A DNA stretch of 28,081 nucleotides from a virus. Below, piece by piece: positions 22,100-27,998 of the stretch (positions are counted from its first letter, which is position 1; each line of letters begins with the position of its first letter). Below the pieces are notes generated by a model that was not told the DNA's origin, did not search any database, and worked only from the letters and a program-made list of their open reading frames with translations. Both the position numbers and the translations under genes were made by a program. The DNA is taken from positions 1 to 28,081 of IMG/VR virus record IMGVR_UViG_3300042469_000523. One strand, given 5' to 3'.

Positions 22100-22128
22100 A
22101 GCGGGGCCGGGCAGCCGGTCCCGCTTTA
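22100..22128 (+). terminator. Strong GC hairpin between two cassette genes
   Basis: AGCGGGGCCGG pairs with CCGGTCCCGCT over 11 bp (one G-U pair) with the loop GCAG, followed by only three T residues. It lies 35 bases after one stop and 11 bases before the ATG at 22137. It could be a weak terminator or attenuator, or a 5' structure controlling the next gene. Confidence 0.5.
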
Positions 22129-22136
22129 GTGCTATT

Positions 22137-22361
22137 ATGAACACGCAAGAAAATGAAGAAGAACCGCAATCAATTATCGTCATACGGCTCCCCAGGTGGC
22201 GCAAAGGACAGTACATCGGCGCCTCACGCCTCGAGGGGAAAACGCTTGTCGGGTGGGTCCTCGAACAGTGCGACAAAGGGCTCGCCGACTCCGGTTGGTC
22301 GCCCCCGAACAAGCCACGAGACGAAGGAGAAACTTCGGGTGGTGGCTTTGGCTCGTATTAG
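22137..22361 (+). CDS. Ribbon-helix-helix-like small protein, 74 aa
   Basis: The segment SIIVIRLPRWRKGQYIGASR, then a turn and TLVGWVLEQCDKGL, has the pattern of a ribbon-helix-helix DNA-binding fold: a short strand, a helix, a Gly-Lys turn and a second helix. Such proteins act as dimeric repressors or antitoxins. The C-terminal 20 residues are Gly-, Pro- and Ser-rich, and this part overlaps the next gene in another frame. There is no SD and a GC hairpin lies just before the start. The assignment comes from the visual pattern only. Confidence 0.5.
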   Translation: MNTQENEEEPQSIIVIRLPRWRKGQYIGASRLEGKTLVGWVLEQCDKGLADSGWSPPNKPRDEGETSGGGFGSY

Positions 22362-22587
22362 TCGCGGCGAGTGGTGCGCAAAAAAACTTTGGACCCCTAC
22401 CGAGGACGCTGCACTAGGTACCGCGCCCGACGGTGAGATAGGCACCTTGCTCGGCAGGCCGCGGGGCTCGGTGGTAGCCCGGCGCCACAAGCTCGGGATC
22501 CCTGCCTTTCGATCGCCTGGCCGATCGAAAGGGCAGTGCCTGCCCTGGGCCGAGCAAAAAAAAGGTAAACGAAAACCGAAACTATGA
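22153..22587 (+). CDS. SANT/Myb-like DNA-binding protein with NUMOD3-like motif, start uncertain
   Basis: The frame gives 144 residues. Residues 80-117 (KLWTPTEDAALGTAPDGEIG, then LLGRPRGSVVARRHKLGIP) fit the SANT/Myb-like helical family with Trp, Glu-Asp, a Leu-Gly turn and an RR..LGIP end. Just before, GRPRTSHETKEKL (49-61) resembles the NUMOD3 motif often attached to homing endonucleases. No HNH or GIY-YIG part is present, so it may be a stand-alone regulator or an endonuclease remnant. The first 45 residues overlap the upstream gene in another frame and look like its shadow. GTG 22339, with AAGGAG 9 bases upstream, is a good alternative start (82 residues) but would lose the NUMOD3-like motif. 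Confidence 0.65.
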   Translation: MKKNRNQLSSYGSPGGAKDSTSAPHASRGKRLSGGSSNSATKGSPTPVGRPRTSHETKEKLRVVALARISRGEWCAKKLWTPTEDAALGTAPDGEIGTLLGRPRGSVVARRHKLGIPAFRSPGRSKGQCLPWAEQKKGKRKPKL

Positions 22588-22689
22588 AATAGCCATATCC
22601 ACCCACCAACCTCAAACCGGGCCGGGCTTGTCGCAATGACATAACCGGCCGCCGGCCGCGCGTGCACCCATACGCGGCCGATATGGAAA

Positions 22690-22745
22690 TGCGGGCATTT
22701 TCGGCCGGTCACACAAATCCGGCCGATTTCCGCCCGTGGCTCAAA
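22690..22745. repeat. GATTTCCG-type repeats, right block
   Basis: Two units of about 28 bases: GCATTTTCGGCCGGTCACAC and the following CCGGCCGATTTCCGCCCGTG, each ending in CAAAT. They match the left block at 20115-20189 in word order (GATTTCCGGCCGGTG, then an A-rich end). Confidence 0.55.
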
Positions 22746-22815
22746 TCCATCGGTTTTTGGTTGGTCCCCACACAATTTCTATTTTGGTTCGGTGGCATGG
22801 AAATTAGATTTCCGA

Positions 22816-22861
22816 CCCCCAATGCGCTTTTTTGGGCAAAATACCCCATTGCGCTTTTTTG
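22816..22861. repeat. 27-bp repeat with CGCTTTTTTG core, right block (2 copies)
   Basis: CCCCCAATGCGCTTTTTTG starts at 22816, and a second unit (CCCCATTGCGCTTTTTTG) ends exactly 27 bases later. The period, the TGCGCTTTTTTG core and the C-run match the three copies at 20209-20289. The block ends 12 bases from the 3' end of the replication operon. Confidence 0.75.
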
Positions 22862-22873
22862 AGCTGATTTGGC

Positions 22874-23608
22874 TTACTGCTGATACTGCTCGTAAATTCC
22901 TTTGATGTCTTCGCGGAACTCGTCGGCGATCACAAAGTTTTTGCTCGCGAGGATTCTCGCGCCCACATAGGCGTGAAACTCCACAACCGGCAGCAGGTCT
23001 TTGTGTAGCGAGTAGAGCATCTCTTCATCGACCTCATCGAACCATCCAGCGTCTTCGAGGGAGCGGCGGAACACGCAGAGCCGGTTCACATGCGGAATGG
23101 CGTTGTCGATGCCCCCGCCAGTCGGCTTCTCCATGTCCTCCTTGGTAGCCACGCGGCCGAGCTTGATGGACTTGCGCAGCATGTCACCGCTCATCTCCTT
23201 CTTGGCCGCCGTCTCCAGCCACATCGATTGGTCGTCGGGGTTTTTGAGTGATGCGACTGCCCGGTGATGGTCAAACGAGAGGCGCTCTTTACGGATGCTG
23301 AGTGGCACATTCTTGGCGACGAGAGCGACACGCATGAGCGTGCTCACCTCCAACCTCGTGAGGTTGCTGGCGCGAACATAGTCGAATGATCCCGTGGTGG
23401 ATTTCACCCAGTTGATGGCATCACCGATGATCCATGTGGATGATTCCCGCATCTTGGCGGCTTTGACGAGGATGTCCTCGATCTCGACCATATCGGGCGC
23501 CTCATCACCGAAGACCAGTCCGGTCGGAGTTGCGGTGATGCGCGGTGTTTCAAATCCCGGCAGTGATGGATTGCTGCGGGCGACTTCGGTGATGATTTCA
23601 GTGTCCAT
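22874..23608 (-). CDS. ParB/KorB-like DNA-binding phage protein
   Basis: A 244-residue protein, last gene of the early operon. The central segment (STWIIGDAINWVKSTTGSFD near 57-76, then LTRLEVSTLMRVALVAKNVP, ERLSFDHHRAVASL at 108-121, and SGDMLRKSIKLG at 140-151) has the pattern of a phage and plasmid family with ParB-like helix-turn-helix features, where a LSF.HH.AVA motif is followed by a W..A....S...LR helix. Members are thought to bind DNA in replication, partition or regulation; the exact role is unknown. It overlaps the upstream HTH gene by 11 bases. The C-terminal third is not recognised. Confidence 0.5.
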   Translation of the reverse strand: MDTEIITEVARSNPSLPGFETPRITATPTGLVFGDEAPDMVEIEDILVKAAKMRESSTWIIGDAINWVKSTTGSFDYVRASNLTRLEVSTLMRVALVAKNVPLSIRKERLSFDHHRAVASLKNPDDQSMWLETAAKKEMSGDMLRKSIKLGRVATKEDMEKPTGGGIDNAIPHVNRLCVFRRSLEDAGWFDEVDEEMLYSLHKDLLPVVEFHAYVGARILASKNFVIADEFREDIKGIYEQYQQ

Positions 23609-24161
23609 GGATCTCTAGTTTTTGTTTTTGTACGGAAAGGATTCGGGCCTGCTGGTACGCCTTGCGTGCGTGTCCACTTCTCATGGCACGGTATGGCTTG
23701 ATCTTGAGCGCGTCGGTCATCTCGATGCACCTCTTGCTCACTGCCGCCCGCGTGATGCCATGGCGCTTGGCGATGTCGGTCATCGAGTTGCCCTGGTAGG
23801 CGAGACCGGCAACCAGTGTCGCGCAGTCCATAGTGAGTCCGGGGTTTTTGTCGCTGGCCAGCTCGCCGATCAGCCGGCGCATGATGTCCCAAATCTGGTC
23901 GCTGTTGATGGTTGATGGTGACTCTTCGTTCGGCTCTTCATCCTCATCGGCATCGAAGGTTTTTGCGCTGTAGCTCTCCGCCGCGTCGCGTGAGAGGCCG
24001 ACGCCATTCGAGGAGCGTGCGAGGTCGGGTTTGTCGATCCCCATGCTGGCGACCTTCCTTCGCTCTTCGGGCGAGAGGCTGGCGATCCATGCTTGGTACT
24101 CTTTGGCGTACCGAGCATCCTCGCGGTCTTGGCGCATGGTGTATGGATCTTCGTCGCTCAT
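23598..24161 (-). CDS. HTH-domain phage protein, 187 aa
   Basis: A 187-residue protein with a charged, probably flexible first half (acidic stretch DADEDEEPNEE at 70-80) and a helix-turn-helix at about 127-146 (SMTDIAKRHGITRAAVSKRC) of the sigma-70 region 4 or transposase-like type. A basic C-terminal helix follows (RAMRSGHARKAYQQARILSV). It may regulate transcription or help replication. It sits between the O-like gene and the ParB-like gene, overlapping the latter. No SD is seen at the ATG. Confidence 0.6.
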   Translation of the reverse strand: MSDEDPYTMRQDREDARYAKEYQAWIASLSPEERRKVASMGIDKPDLARSSNGVGLSRDAAESYSAKTFDADEDEEPNEESPSTINSDQIWDIMRRLIGELASDKNPGLTMDCATLVAGLAYQGNSMTDIAKRHGITRAAVSKRCIEMTDALKIKPYRAMRSGHARKAYQQARILSVQKQKLEIHGH

Positions 24162-24221
24162 GGCGGATTTGATGTCATTTGATGCTTTGGGAGGATCGTG
24201 GCAAAAGGTTTCATCCTATTT

Positions 24222-25172
24222 TTACATTTTCTGTTTTTTGATAGGATCGAAGAACTCGGCGAGCTCCTCGCGGCTGATGGTTGGCCTCGATGATACCGGC
24301 ATCGGGATCGTGTTCGGCGGTGGGCGTGACGCCTCTTGGCGCTTCCGCCAAGCGGAGGCGTGAGTCCAAACATCGGATGGGTTCTCAAGGAACTTTGTCC
24401 GGCTTCGAGGTTGCCATGCTGGGACACCTTGCGGGATCTTGGCGTGCATGTAATCCTTCATCGTTTGCCATTGGGCCGCTGTTAGCTCAGAAAGGCACCG
24501 TGACGCCTCCGAAAGAAGTTTTTGCTCTGTGTATGCCAAAGGCAACTCCCAGCCGCTCCTGAGCGATCTGACGCGCTTTTCGAGATCGAGCATCGATTGA
24601 GCGTTTTCGGTTGGCATGTTCTCGGCATAAAAATCCTCCGCGCTCTCGCTCATCTCCCCTTGGGGGGTAGGGGGGAGAGATTCTATTTCCTTTCTATTCT
24701 CCTTCTCCTTCCTTTCTATGGGTTTTTCGTTGGGTTTATGTTGGGTTTCTCGTTGGGTTTCCTGTTGGGTTTCCTGTTGGGTTTCTCGTTGGGTTTCTCG
24801 TTGGGTTTTGGGTGGGCGACCACCGAGCTTCCCATTGTTTTGTGCTGCTGCTTGCTTTGCAGGGGTGCGTAGTTTTCCAAGCTCCCTGAGCTGTTGCACC
24901 TCTCCCTCTTTCTCGATCGGATAACCCCAGACGGTCAGCGTCTCACCATCCCATTGCCAGAGGTCGCAGGTCTGAACGACCTCGTCCTTTGTGACCCGGA
25001 CGAGCTGTTGCCACTTGCGATCGGCCCAGCCAGCGCAGGCGGTGATTGTGCCACCATTCTCTTGCCCGATGCAGTAACGCAGCAGGCAGAGCCATGTGGC
25101 CCGCTGGGTCGGATCGCTTCCGAGGAAGTTCTCCGAGTCCAGCGTTTGAATGCTTAAGTTCAGCCAGTTCAT
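24222..25172 (-). CDS. Phage replication initiator-like protein (O-like)
   Basis: A 316-residue protein. The N-terminal 100 residues (MNWLNLSIQTLDSENFLGSD, ATWLCLLRYCIGQENGGTI, then a winged-helix-like part ending in VWGYPIEKEG) resemble the DNA-binding N-terminus of phage replisome organisers. A linker follows with five copies of Q(R/Q)ET (residues 124-143) and a charged stretch rich in Glu and Lys. The C-terminal half is helical and probably recruits a helicase or loader. It lies directly after the SSB-like gene, as expected for a replication block. The linker DNA is a 12-bp direct repeat that could be the replication origin, as in gene O of lambda. Confidence 0.6.
   Translation of the reverse strand: MNWLNLSIQTLDSENFLGSDPTQRATWLCLLRYCIGQENGGTITACAGWADRKWQQLVRVTKDEVVQTCDLWQWDGETLTVWGYPIEKEGEVQQLRELGKLRTPAKQAAAQNNGKLGGRPPKTQRETQRETQQETQQETQRETQHKPNEKPIERKEKENRKEIESLPPTPQGEMSESAEDFYAENMPTENAQSMLDLEKRVRSLRSGWELPLAYTEQKLLSEASRCLSELTAAQWQTMKDYMHAKIPQGVPAWQPRSRTKFLENPSDVWTHASAWRKRQEASRPPPNTIPMPVSSRPTISREELAEFFDPIKKQKM
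24730..24812. repeat. 12-bp direct repeats inside the O-like gene (candidate origin iterons)
   Basis: Units of TTGGGTTTCTCG or TTGGGTTTCCTG start at 24741, 24753, 24765, 24777 and 24789 with an exact 12-base period. Degenerate units stand at 24730 and 24801. On the coding strand they encode the Q(R/Q)ET linker. Lambda-type origins consist of iterons in the middle of the initiator gene, so this is the natural candidate origin. Confidence 0.7.
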
Positions 25173-25178
25173 GTTGGA

Positions 25179-25517
25179 TCAGAATGGGATGTCGTCGTCT
25201 TCGTCGTCGAATGAGTTGGTGACCGGTGCTTGGGGCGTCGGCTGCGGCTTGGGGTGGTCCCAGTCCATGATCTTAGCGTTGCCGAGGATCGGGCCTTTCT
25301 CGCCTTCGGCCTTGCGGTCTCTTGGTAATTCTTGGGCGATGAAGCCGTGGTATCCGTATTGGTCGGTTTCTCCCACGATCTTACCGGCTCTCAACTCATC
25401 CTCGTCGATTCTGAGTTTAAGCATGAGCGGCAGATACTTTTCTCCGTTCTTGCCGTGGTAAAAAGCTGTCTTGTCGATCTTGCTTAATTTAATGCTAATG
25501 CTGATGTCTTTTTTCAT
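25179..25517 (-). CDS. Single-stranded DNA-binding protein-like, acidic DDDIPF tail
   Basis: A 112-residue protein. ATG 25517 (MKKDISISIKLSKIDKTAFY) is chosen over the longer frame because the extra 27 codons lie in non-conserved DNA and because this start has the same leader as the 62-residue gene upstream. Residues 1-75 are beta-rich (ISISIKLSKIDKTAFYHG, YLPLMLKLRIDEDE, YGYHGFIAQEL), compatible with an OB fold. A Pro-rich linker leads to the C-terminus DDEDDDIPF, the typical acidic tip by which SSB proteins bind their partners. It lies just before the O-like gene, as in other replication modules. Confidence 0.7.
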   Translation of the reverse strand: MKKDISISIKLSKIDKTAFYHGKNGEKYLPLMLKLRIDEDELRAGKIVGETDQYGYHGFIAQELPRDRKAEGEKGPILGNAKIMDWDHPKPQPTPQAPVTNSFDDEDDDIPF

Positions 25518-25719
25518 GTTGTTATGGGGTTGGGGTGAATGTTGAATGGTGAATGGCGGAACGATGTGGCCACATCTTTTCGGCGTCCGGGTTTCCAAGG
25601 TTGCGGGGTGACTTCGTGCTTCTCCACCATCCCCTCCCGACCTCGATGTGCTGGCGGTTGGAAAATCCTAACAAACCAGTCATCCGTGTCGCGACGCCGC
25701 CGCCATTCACCAAAGGTTT
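25518..25719. other. 202-bp gap in the early operon with 14-bp palindrome
   Basis: No gene is supported between the 62-residue gene and the SSB-like gene, although the rest of the operon is tightly packed. A perfect 14-bp palindrome, GATGTGGCCACATC, lies at 25563-25576. Several frames are open on both strands over most of the gap but lack recognisable domains. The segment may be a remnant of a lost gene or a small inserted element, and may carry a promoter or operator for the replication genes. Confidence 0.5.
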
Positions 25720-25908
25720 TCAGTGCAGCGTCGGGATGTCGTCCTCGAAGTCGAAGTATTCGCTGATCTCCTGCATGATCGCATTGTGAACAGCGCCTTG
25801 GATCTGGATTTGATCTGGATCTTCGTCGTGCTTGTGGGCTCGGTGCCATCCGTATTTGATGCCGTTCTCGACGGCTTCACTTAGGACTCGGTATGTTTTC
25901 GGTTTCAT
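25720..25908 (-). CDS. Conserved small phage protein, 62 aa
   Basis: ATG 25908 gives MKPKTYRVLSEAVENGIKYG followed by WHRAHKHDEDPDQ, a helix, and an acidic C-terminus FDFEDDIPTLH. From memory, the EAVE.GI.YGW.RAHKH pattern recurs in phage and plasmid small proteins of unknown function. The longer frame upstream overlaps the RusA gene and is rejected. The start shares a leader, CCAACCCCATAAAAACATG, with the SSB-like gene, where one base differs. Confidence 0.6.
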   Translation of the reverse strand: MKPKTYRVLSEAVENGIKYGWHRAHKHDEDPDQIQIQGAVHNAIMQEISEYFDFEDDIPTLH

Positions 25909-25912
25909 GTTT

Positions 25913-26332
25913 TTATGGGGTTGGTATGGGTGAGATGAGAATCTTGATGCCGGGTTCATTGCCCCAGTACTTCGTGACACGGAGGTCGGCGACCTGTCCG
26001 TCATCGGCGTAGAAGTTCGCTTTTGTAAGAACATCGCCGACGAGCTTCACGAGGTTGTCGGCATCGGGGCGCTTGTCGTTCGGGATCTTGCCCCATTCCT
26101 TCCGGCGTTTTCCTTCGGTCTTGCGCCAGGGGAATGTAAAATCGACTTGCAGCAGGATCGGGCCGTCGAGCGGCTCGGTCGGCGCTTTGGGCTTGATGAG
26201 GTCCATCAGCGAGCGTTCCGCGGCTGCGTGTTCCTTCTTCGGGAAGAACCTCGGCTTGCCTCCGACCATGACCAATCGCTTGGTCTGGCTGGTCGCTGTC
26301 GGCGGGATCATGGGCAGGAAAAATTCGATCAT
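25913..26332 (-). CDS. rusA: RusA-family Holliday junction resolvase
   Basis: A 139-residue endonuclease of the RusA type, which resolves branched DNA formed in phage recombination and replication. The family signature is clear: RPDADNLVKLVGDVL at 88-102 with Asp90, Asp92 and Asp100 as metal-binding candidates, Lys96, then YADDGQVADLRVTKYWG with Asp110-Asp111 and Lys121. The N-terminal strand (MIEFFLPMIPPTATSQTKR) and the length (E. coli RusA has 120) fit. The start overlaps the stop of the 31-residue gene by four bases. It would clean DNA before packaging by the terminase. Confidence 0.9.
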   Translation of the reverse strand: MIEFFLPMIPPTATSQTKRLVMVGGKPRFFPKKEHAAAERSLMDLIKPKAPTEPLDGPILLQVDFTFPWRKTEGKRRKEWGKIPNDKRPDADNLVKLVGDVLTKANFYADDGQVADLRVTKYWGNEPGIKILISPIPTP

Positions 26333-26424
26333 TTGCGGATGGTTTTGCGTATCCAGTTCACGGCGGTGAAGTAGGCGATGATGAGGCCAAGGGTGATGCT
26401 CTTCGGTGTGCGTTTAGGTTTCAT
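26329..26424 (-). CDS. Tiny hydrophobic peptide, 31 aa
   Basis: ATG 26424 gives MKPKRTPKSITLGLIIAYFT and then AVNWIRKTIRK: a basic start, a hydrophobic middle (residues 11-23) and a basic end. It overlaps both neighbours (11 bases upstream, ATGA downstream), so it is likely a coupled small gene. A longer frame upstream overlaps the 201-residue gene and is not believed. The role is unknown. It could be a membrane-associated peptide or only a coupling frame for RusA. Confidence 0.4.
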   Translation of the reverse strand: MKPKRTPKSITLGLIIAYFTAVNWIRKTIRK

Positions 26425-27019
26425 CGTTGAGCATCTTGATGTGGGTGATTGCCTCGCCGATTTTATGAAGGTCGAATGACCGGCAGGATCGGATGTAGTT
26501 CGGGGAGAATTGCCTTCCCTCCTCGGTTTCTTCGACAATCTCCAGCAGCGTGATGATGGTGTCGGTGTGTCGCCGGTATTGTTCGAGCTTGGCTTTTAGT
26601 TCCCGGCACACGCTCGACACCCGGCAGGCATGGGTGATCGCGTTGTTGCGCTCCTGATAGACGGATGCGACCGCCTCGTCATAGACGGATGAGTCATTGT
26701 CGTGGTCCGCCGACATGAATGGATTGTCGTCGTGCGGCCACTTCGACTTCCGGCGGTACAGGCCGTTTCGCACATACTGCTCTTGAAAGTTGGCGAGGTA
26801 GATCGTCTCCCACTTGTCGTTTCCCACATAAACCTCGTCACCGTCTTGCAGGCGCTCGCCGCTACGCAGCATGCGGCCATACTCAGGCTTCCACTCAATG
26901 CCCTTCGGGTGCCATTCTTCCGGCTCGGTGGTTTCCTTTTTGCGAAACGCTGCCTCGTAATTGTCGCGGTAGGCATCGCCATTGACCTGGCGCGGAGTGT
27001 CGCCTTTACCTGCGCTCAC
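26414..27019 (-). CDS. Hypothetical early phage protein, 201 aa
   Basis: A 201-residue protein starting with GTG and a strong SD (AAGGAGG, 6 bases upstream). The N-terminus GKGDTPRQVNGDAYRDNYEA is a motif seen in many phage and plasmid small proteins of unknown function. The middle has a beta-rich part with GDEVYVGNDKWETIYLANFQ, and the C-terminal half is helical (ACRVSSVCRELKAKLEQYRR). It overlaps the DpdA-like gene by four bases. No enzyme motif is seen. Confidence 0.6.
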   Translation of the reverse strand: MSAGKGDTPRQVNGDAYRDNYEAAFRKKETTEPEEWHPKGIEWKPEYGRMLRSGERLQDGDEVYVGNDKWETIYLANFQEQYVRNGLYRRKSKWPHDDNPFMSADHDNDSSVYDEAVASVYQERNNAITHACRVSSVCRELKAKLEQYRRHTDTIITLLEIVEETEEGRQFSPNYIRSCRSFDLHKIGEAITHIKMLNDET

Positions 27020-27729
27020 TGCGGTCCTCCTTCCATGATTGATTCCATGACCATTTGCGGTCTTCCCCTGCCTGTTGAGATTTCGAGGTAATGTTCCAAC
27101 TCAATGAGTCGTTCCTCACCACCTCTCATCCATCCTGTGCCGTCGCAAGATACGGCTCCGGCATCATCAGCCATCCAAAGCAGTCTTTCGGAATTCACTC
27201 TAGCCACATGGACTCTTTTAAAATTGTCAGTCCATGTCCGCAGGTTTTTCCATTTCCACTCGGTCGAACCGCCAACAAAAACAACATCGGCGTCAGCAGG
27301 AACATCCTCTTTTGTCATTCCGTCCTGCACAGCGAAGGCTAGATCCGTGTGAGGTAGCACTCGGCGAATCTGCGGCACCCATTCACCCCACTTGGCTAGC
27401 GTAGCGTCACGATCCATGACGACATCCGGCACCACCACCCACAACGGGAAATGGCTTTTCCTCGCTCGTTCCAACAGCATTGTGAATCCGGCCTCGTCCC
27501 ATTGCGTCCCATTCTTCCATGCGCCGAATGCGCCATTGTCGAGTGCGTAGGGCATCCAGCTTGGTGGTTGCCGCCAACCATCCGGTGACATCAACCAACC
27601 GAGTCGTTTCGGGTATTTCCCGACGAGTCGTCCGACTGCAAGTCCCGAAGAGTTCGAGGGCATAACCATCATTTTTTCGGAAGGTTTGGAGATTCCAATG
27701 ACTTTCCAGTTGTCGGCGTTGAGACTCAT
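27016..27729 (-). CDS. DpdA-like 7-deazaguanine DNA transglycosylase (TGT superfamily), putative
   Basis: A 237-residue protein that looks like the Tgt-related phage family which exchanges guanine in DNA for a 7-deazaguanine derivative, protecting it from restriction enzymes. Motifs in order are YALDNGAFGAW at 61-71 (Asp64), VVVPDVVMDRDAT at 98-110, LAFAVQDG at 130-137, VVFVGGSTEWKW at 149-160, VHVARVNSERLLWMAD at 173-188, and AGAVSCDGTGW at 190-200 (Asp196). Asp64 and Asp196 are candidates for catalytic acids. The zinc site of bacterial Tgt is missing. No preQ0 synthesis gene (folE, queC, queD, queE) lies in the window, so a precursor would have to come from the host or a gene outside. A strong SD (AAAGGAGGT) precedes the ATG. 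Substrate and activity are inferred from pattern. Confidence 0.55.
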   Translation of the reverse strand: MSLNADNWKVIGISKPSEKMMVMPSNSSGLAVGRLVGKYPKRLGWLMSPDGWRQPPSWMPYALDNGAFGAWKNGTQWDEAGFTMLLERARKSHFPLWVVVPDVVMDRDATLAKWGEWVPQIRRVLPHTDLAFAVQDGMTKEDVPADADVVFVGGSTEWKWKNLRTWTDNFKRVHVARVNSERLLWMADDAGAVSCDGTGWMRGGEERLIELEHYLEISTGRGRPQMVMESIMEGGPQ

Positions 27730-27998
27730 GACTGACCTCCTTTCACTTCCTCGACCGCTTTGCGTAGCGCGGCGATGTAAACTCCGGTGTGTTCCACCTG
27801 TTTCCAGAATGGCGTTTCCCAGCGATCGACCACGGCAAGCGCAGCGTCTGTTAGTCTCCCCAGCTTTTCCATGGCCTCAATCGCTTCGTCGATGGCTTCT
27901 CCTATTCCCCACGGATCGGGTTGTTCCATTGCGTCGTCACCCTTGCGCCATAAATTGAAATCACGCAGGGTTTGGATGGTTTTTTGAATGTCACTCAT
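27726..27998 (-). CDS. Conserved small phage protein, 90 aa
   Basis: A 90-residue helical protein. The N-terminal IQTLRDFNLWRKGDDAMEQP and the C-terminal LAVVDRWETPFWKQVEHTG, then YIAALRKAVE, are both patterns found in many phage proteins of unknown function. It starts 8 bases inside the preceding gene with an SD of the AGGAGG type and overlaps the DpdA-like gene by four bases, as part of a compact early operon. Confidence 0.65.
   Translation of the reverse strand: MSDIQKTIQTLRDFNLWRKGDDAMEQPDPWGIGEAIDEAIEAMEKLGRLTDAALAVVDRWETPFWKQVEHTGVYIAALRKAVEEVKGGQS

Larger units (their letters stand above)
22588..22873. other. Convergent intergenic region with repeat blocks
   Basis: No gene is supported here. 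The region separates the plus-strand cassette from the 3' end of the replication operon. From left to right it holds a GC-rich stretch with GGCCGCCGGCCGCGCG, two GATTTCCG-type repeats, an inverted GGAAAT/ATTTCC word near 22798-22812, and two CGCTTTTTTG repeats. The same two repeat families, in the same order and orientation, stand on the other side of the cassette. Confidence 0.6.

Noticed and set aside
25514-25849. Open frames on both strands across the gap before the SSB-like gene
   Set aside because: No recognisable domain, and none has a good start. They overlap the 62-residue gene or the SSB leader. A lost gene is possible but not shown.
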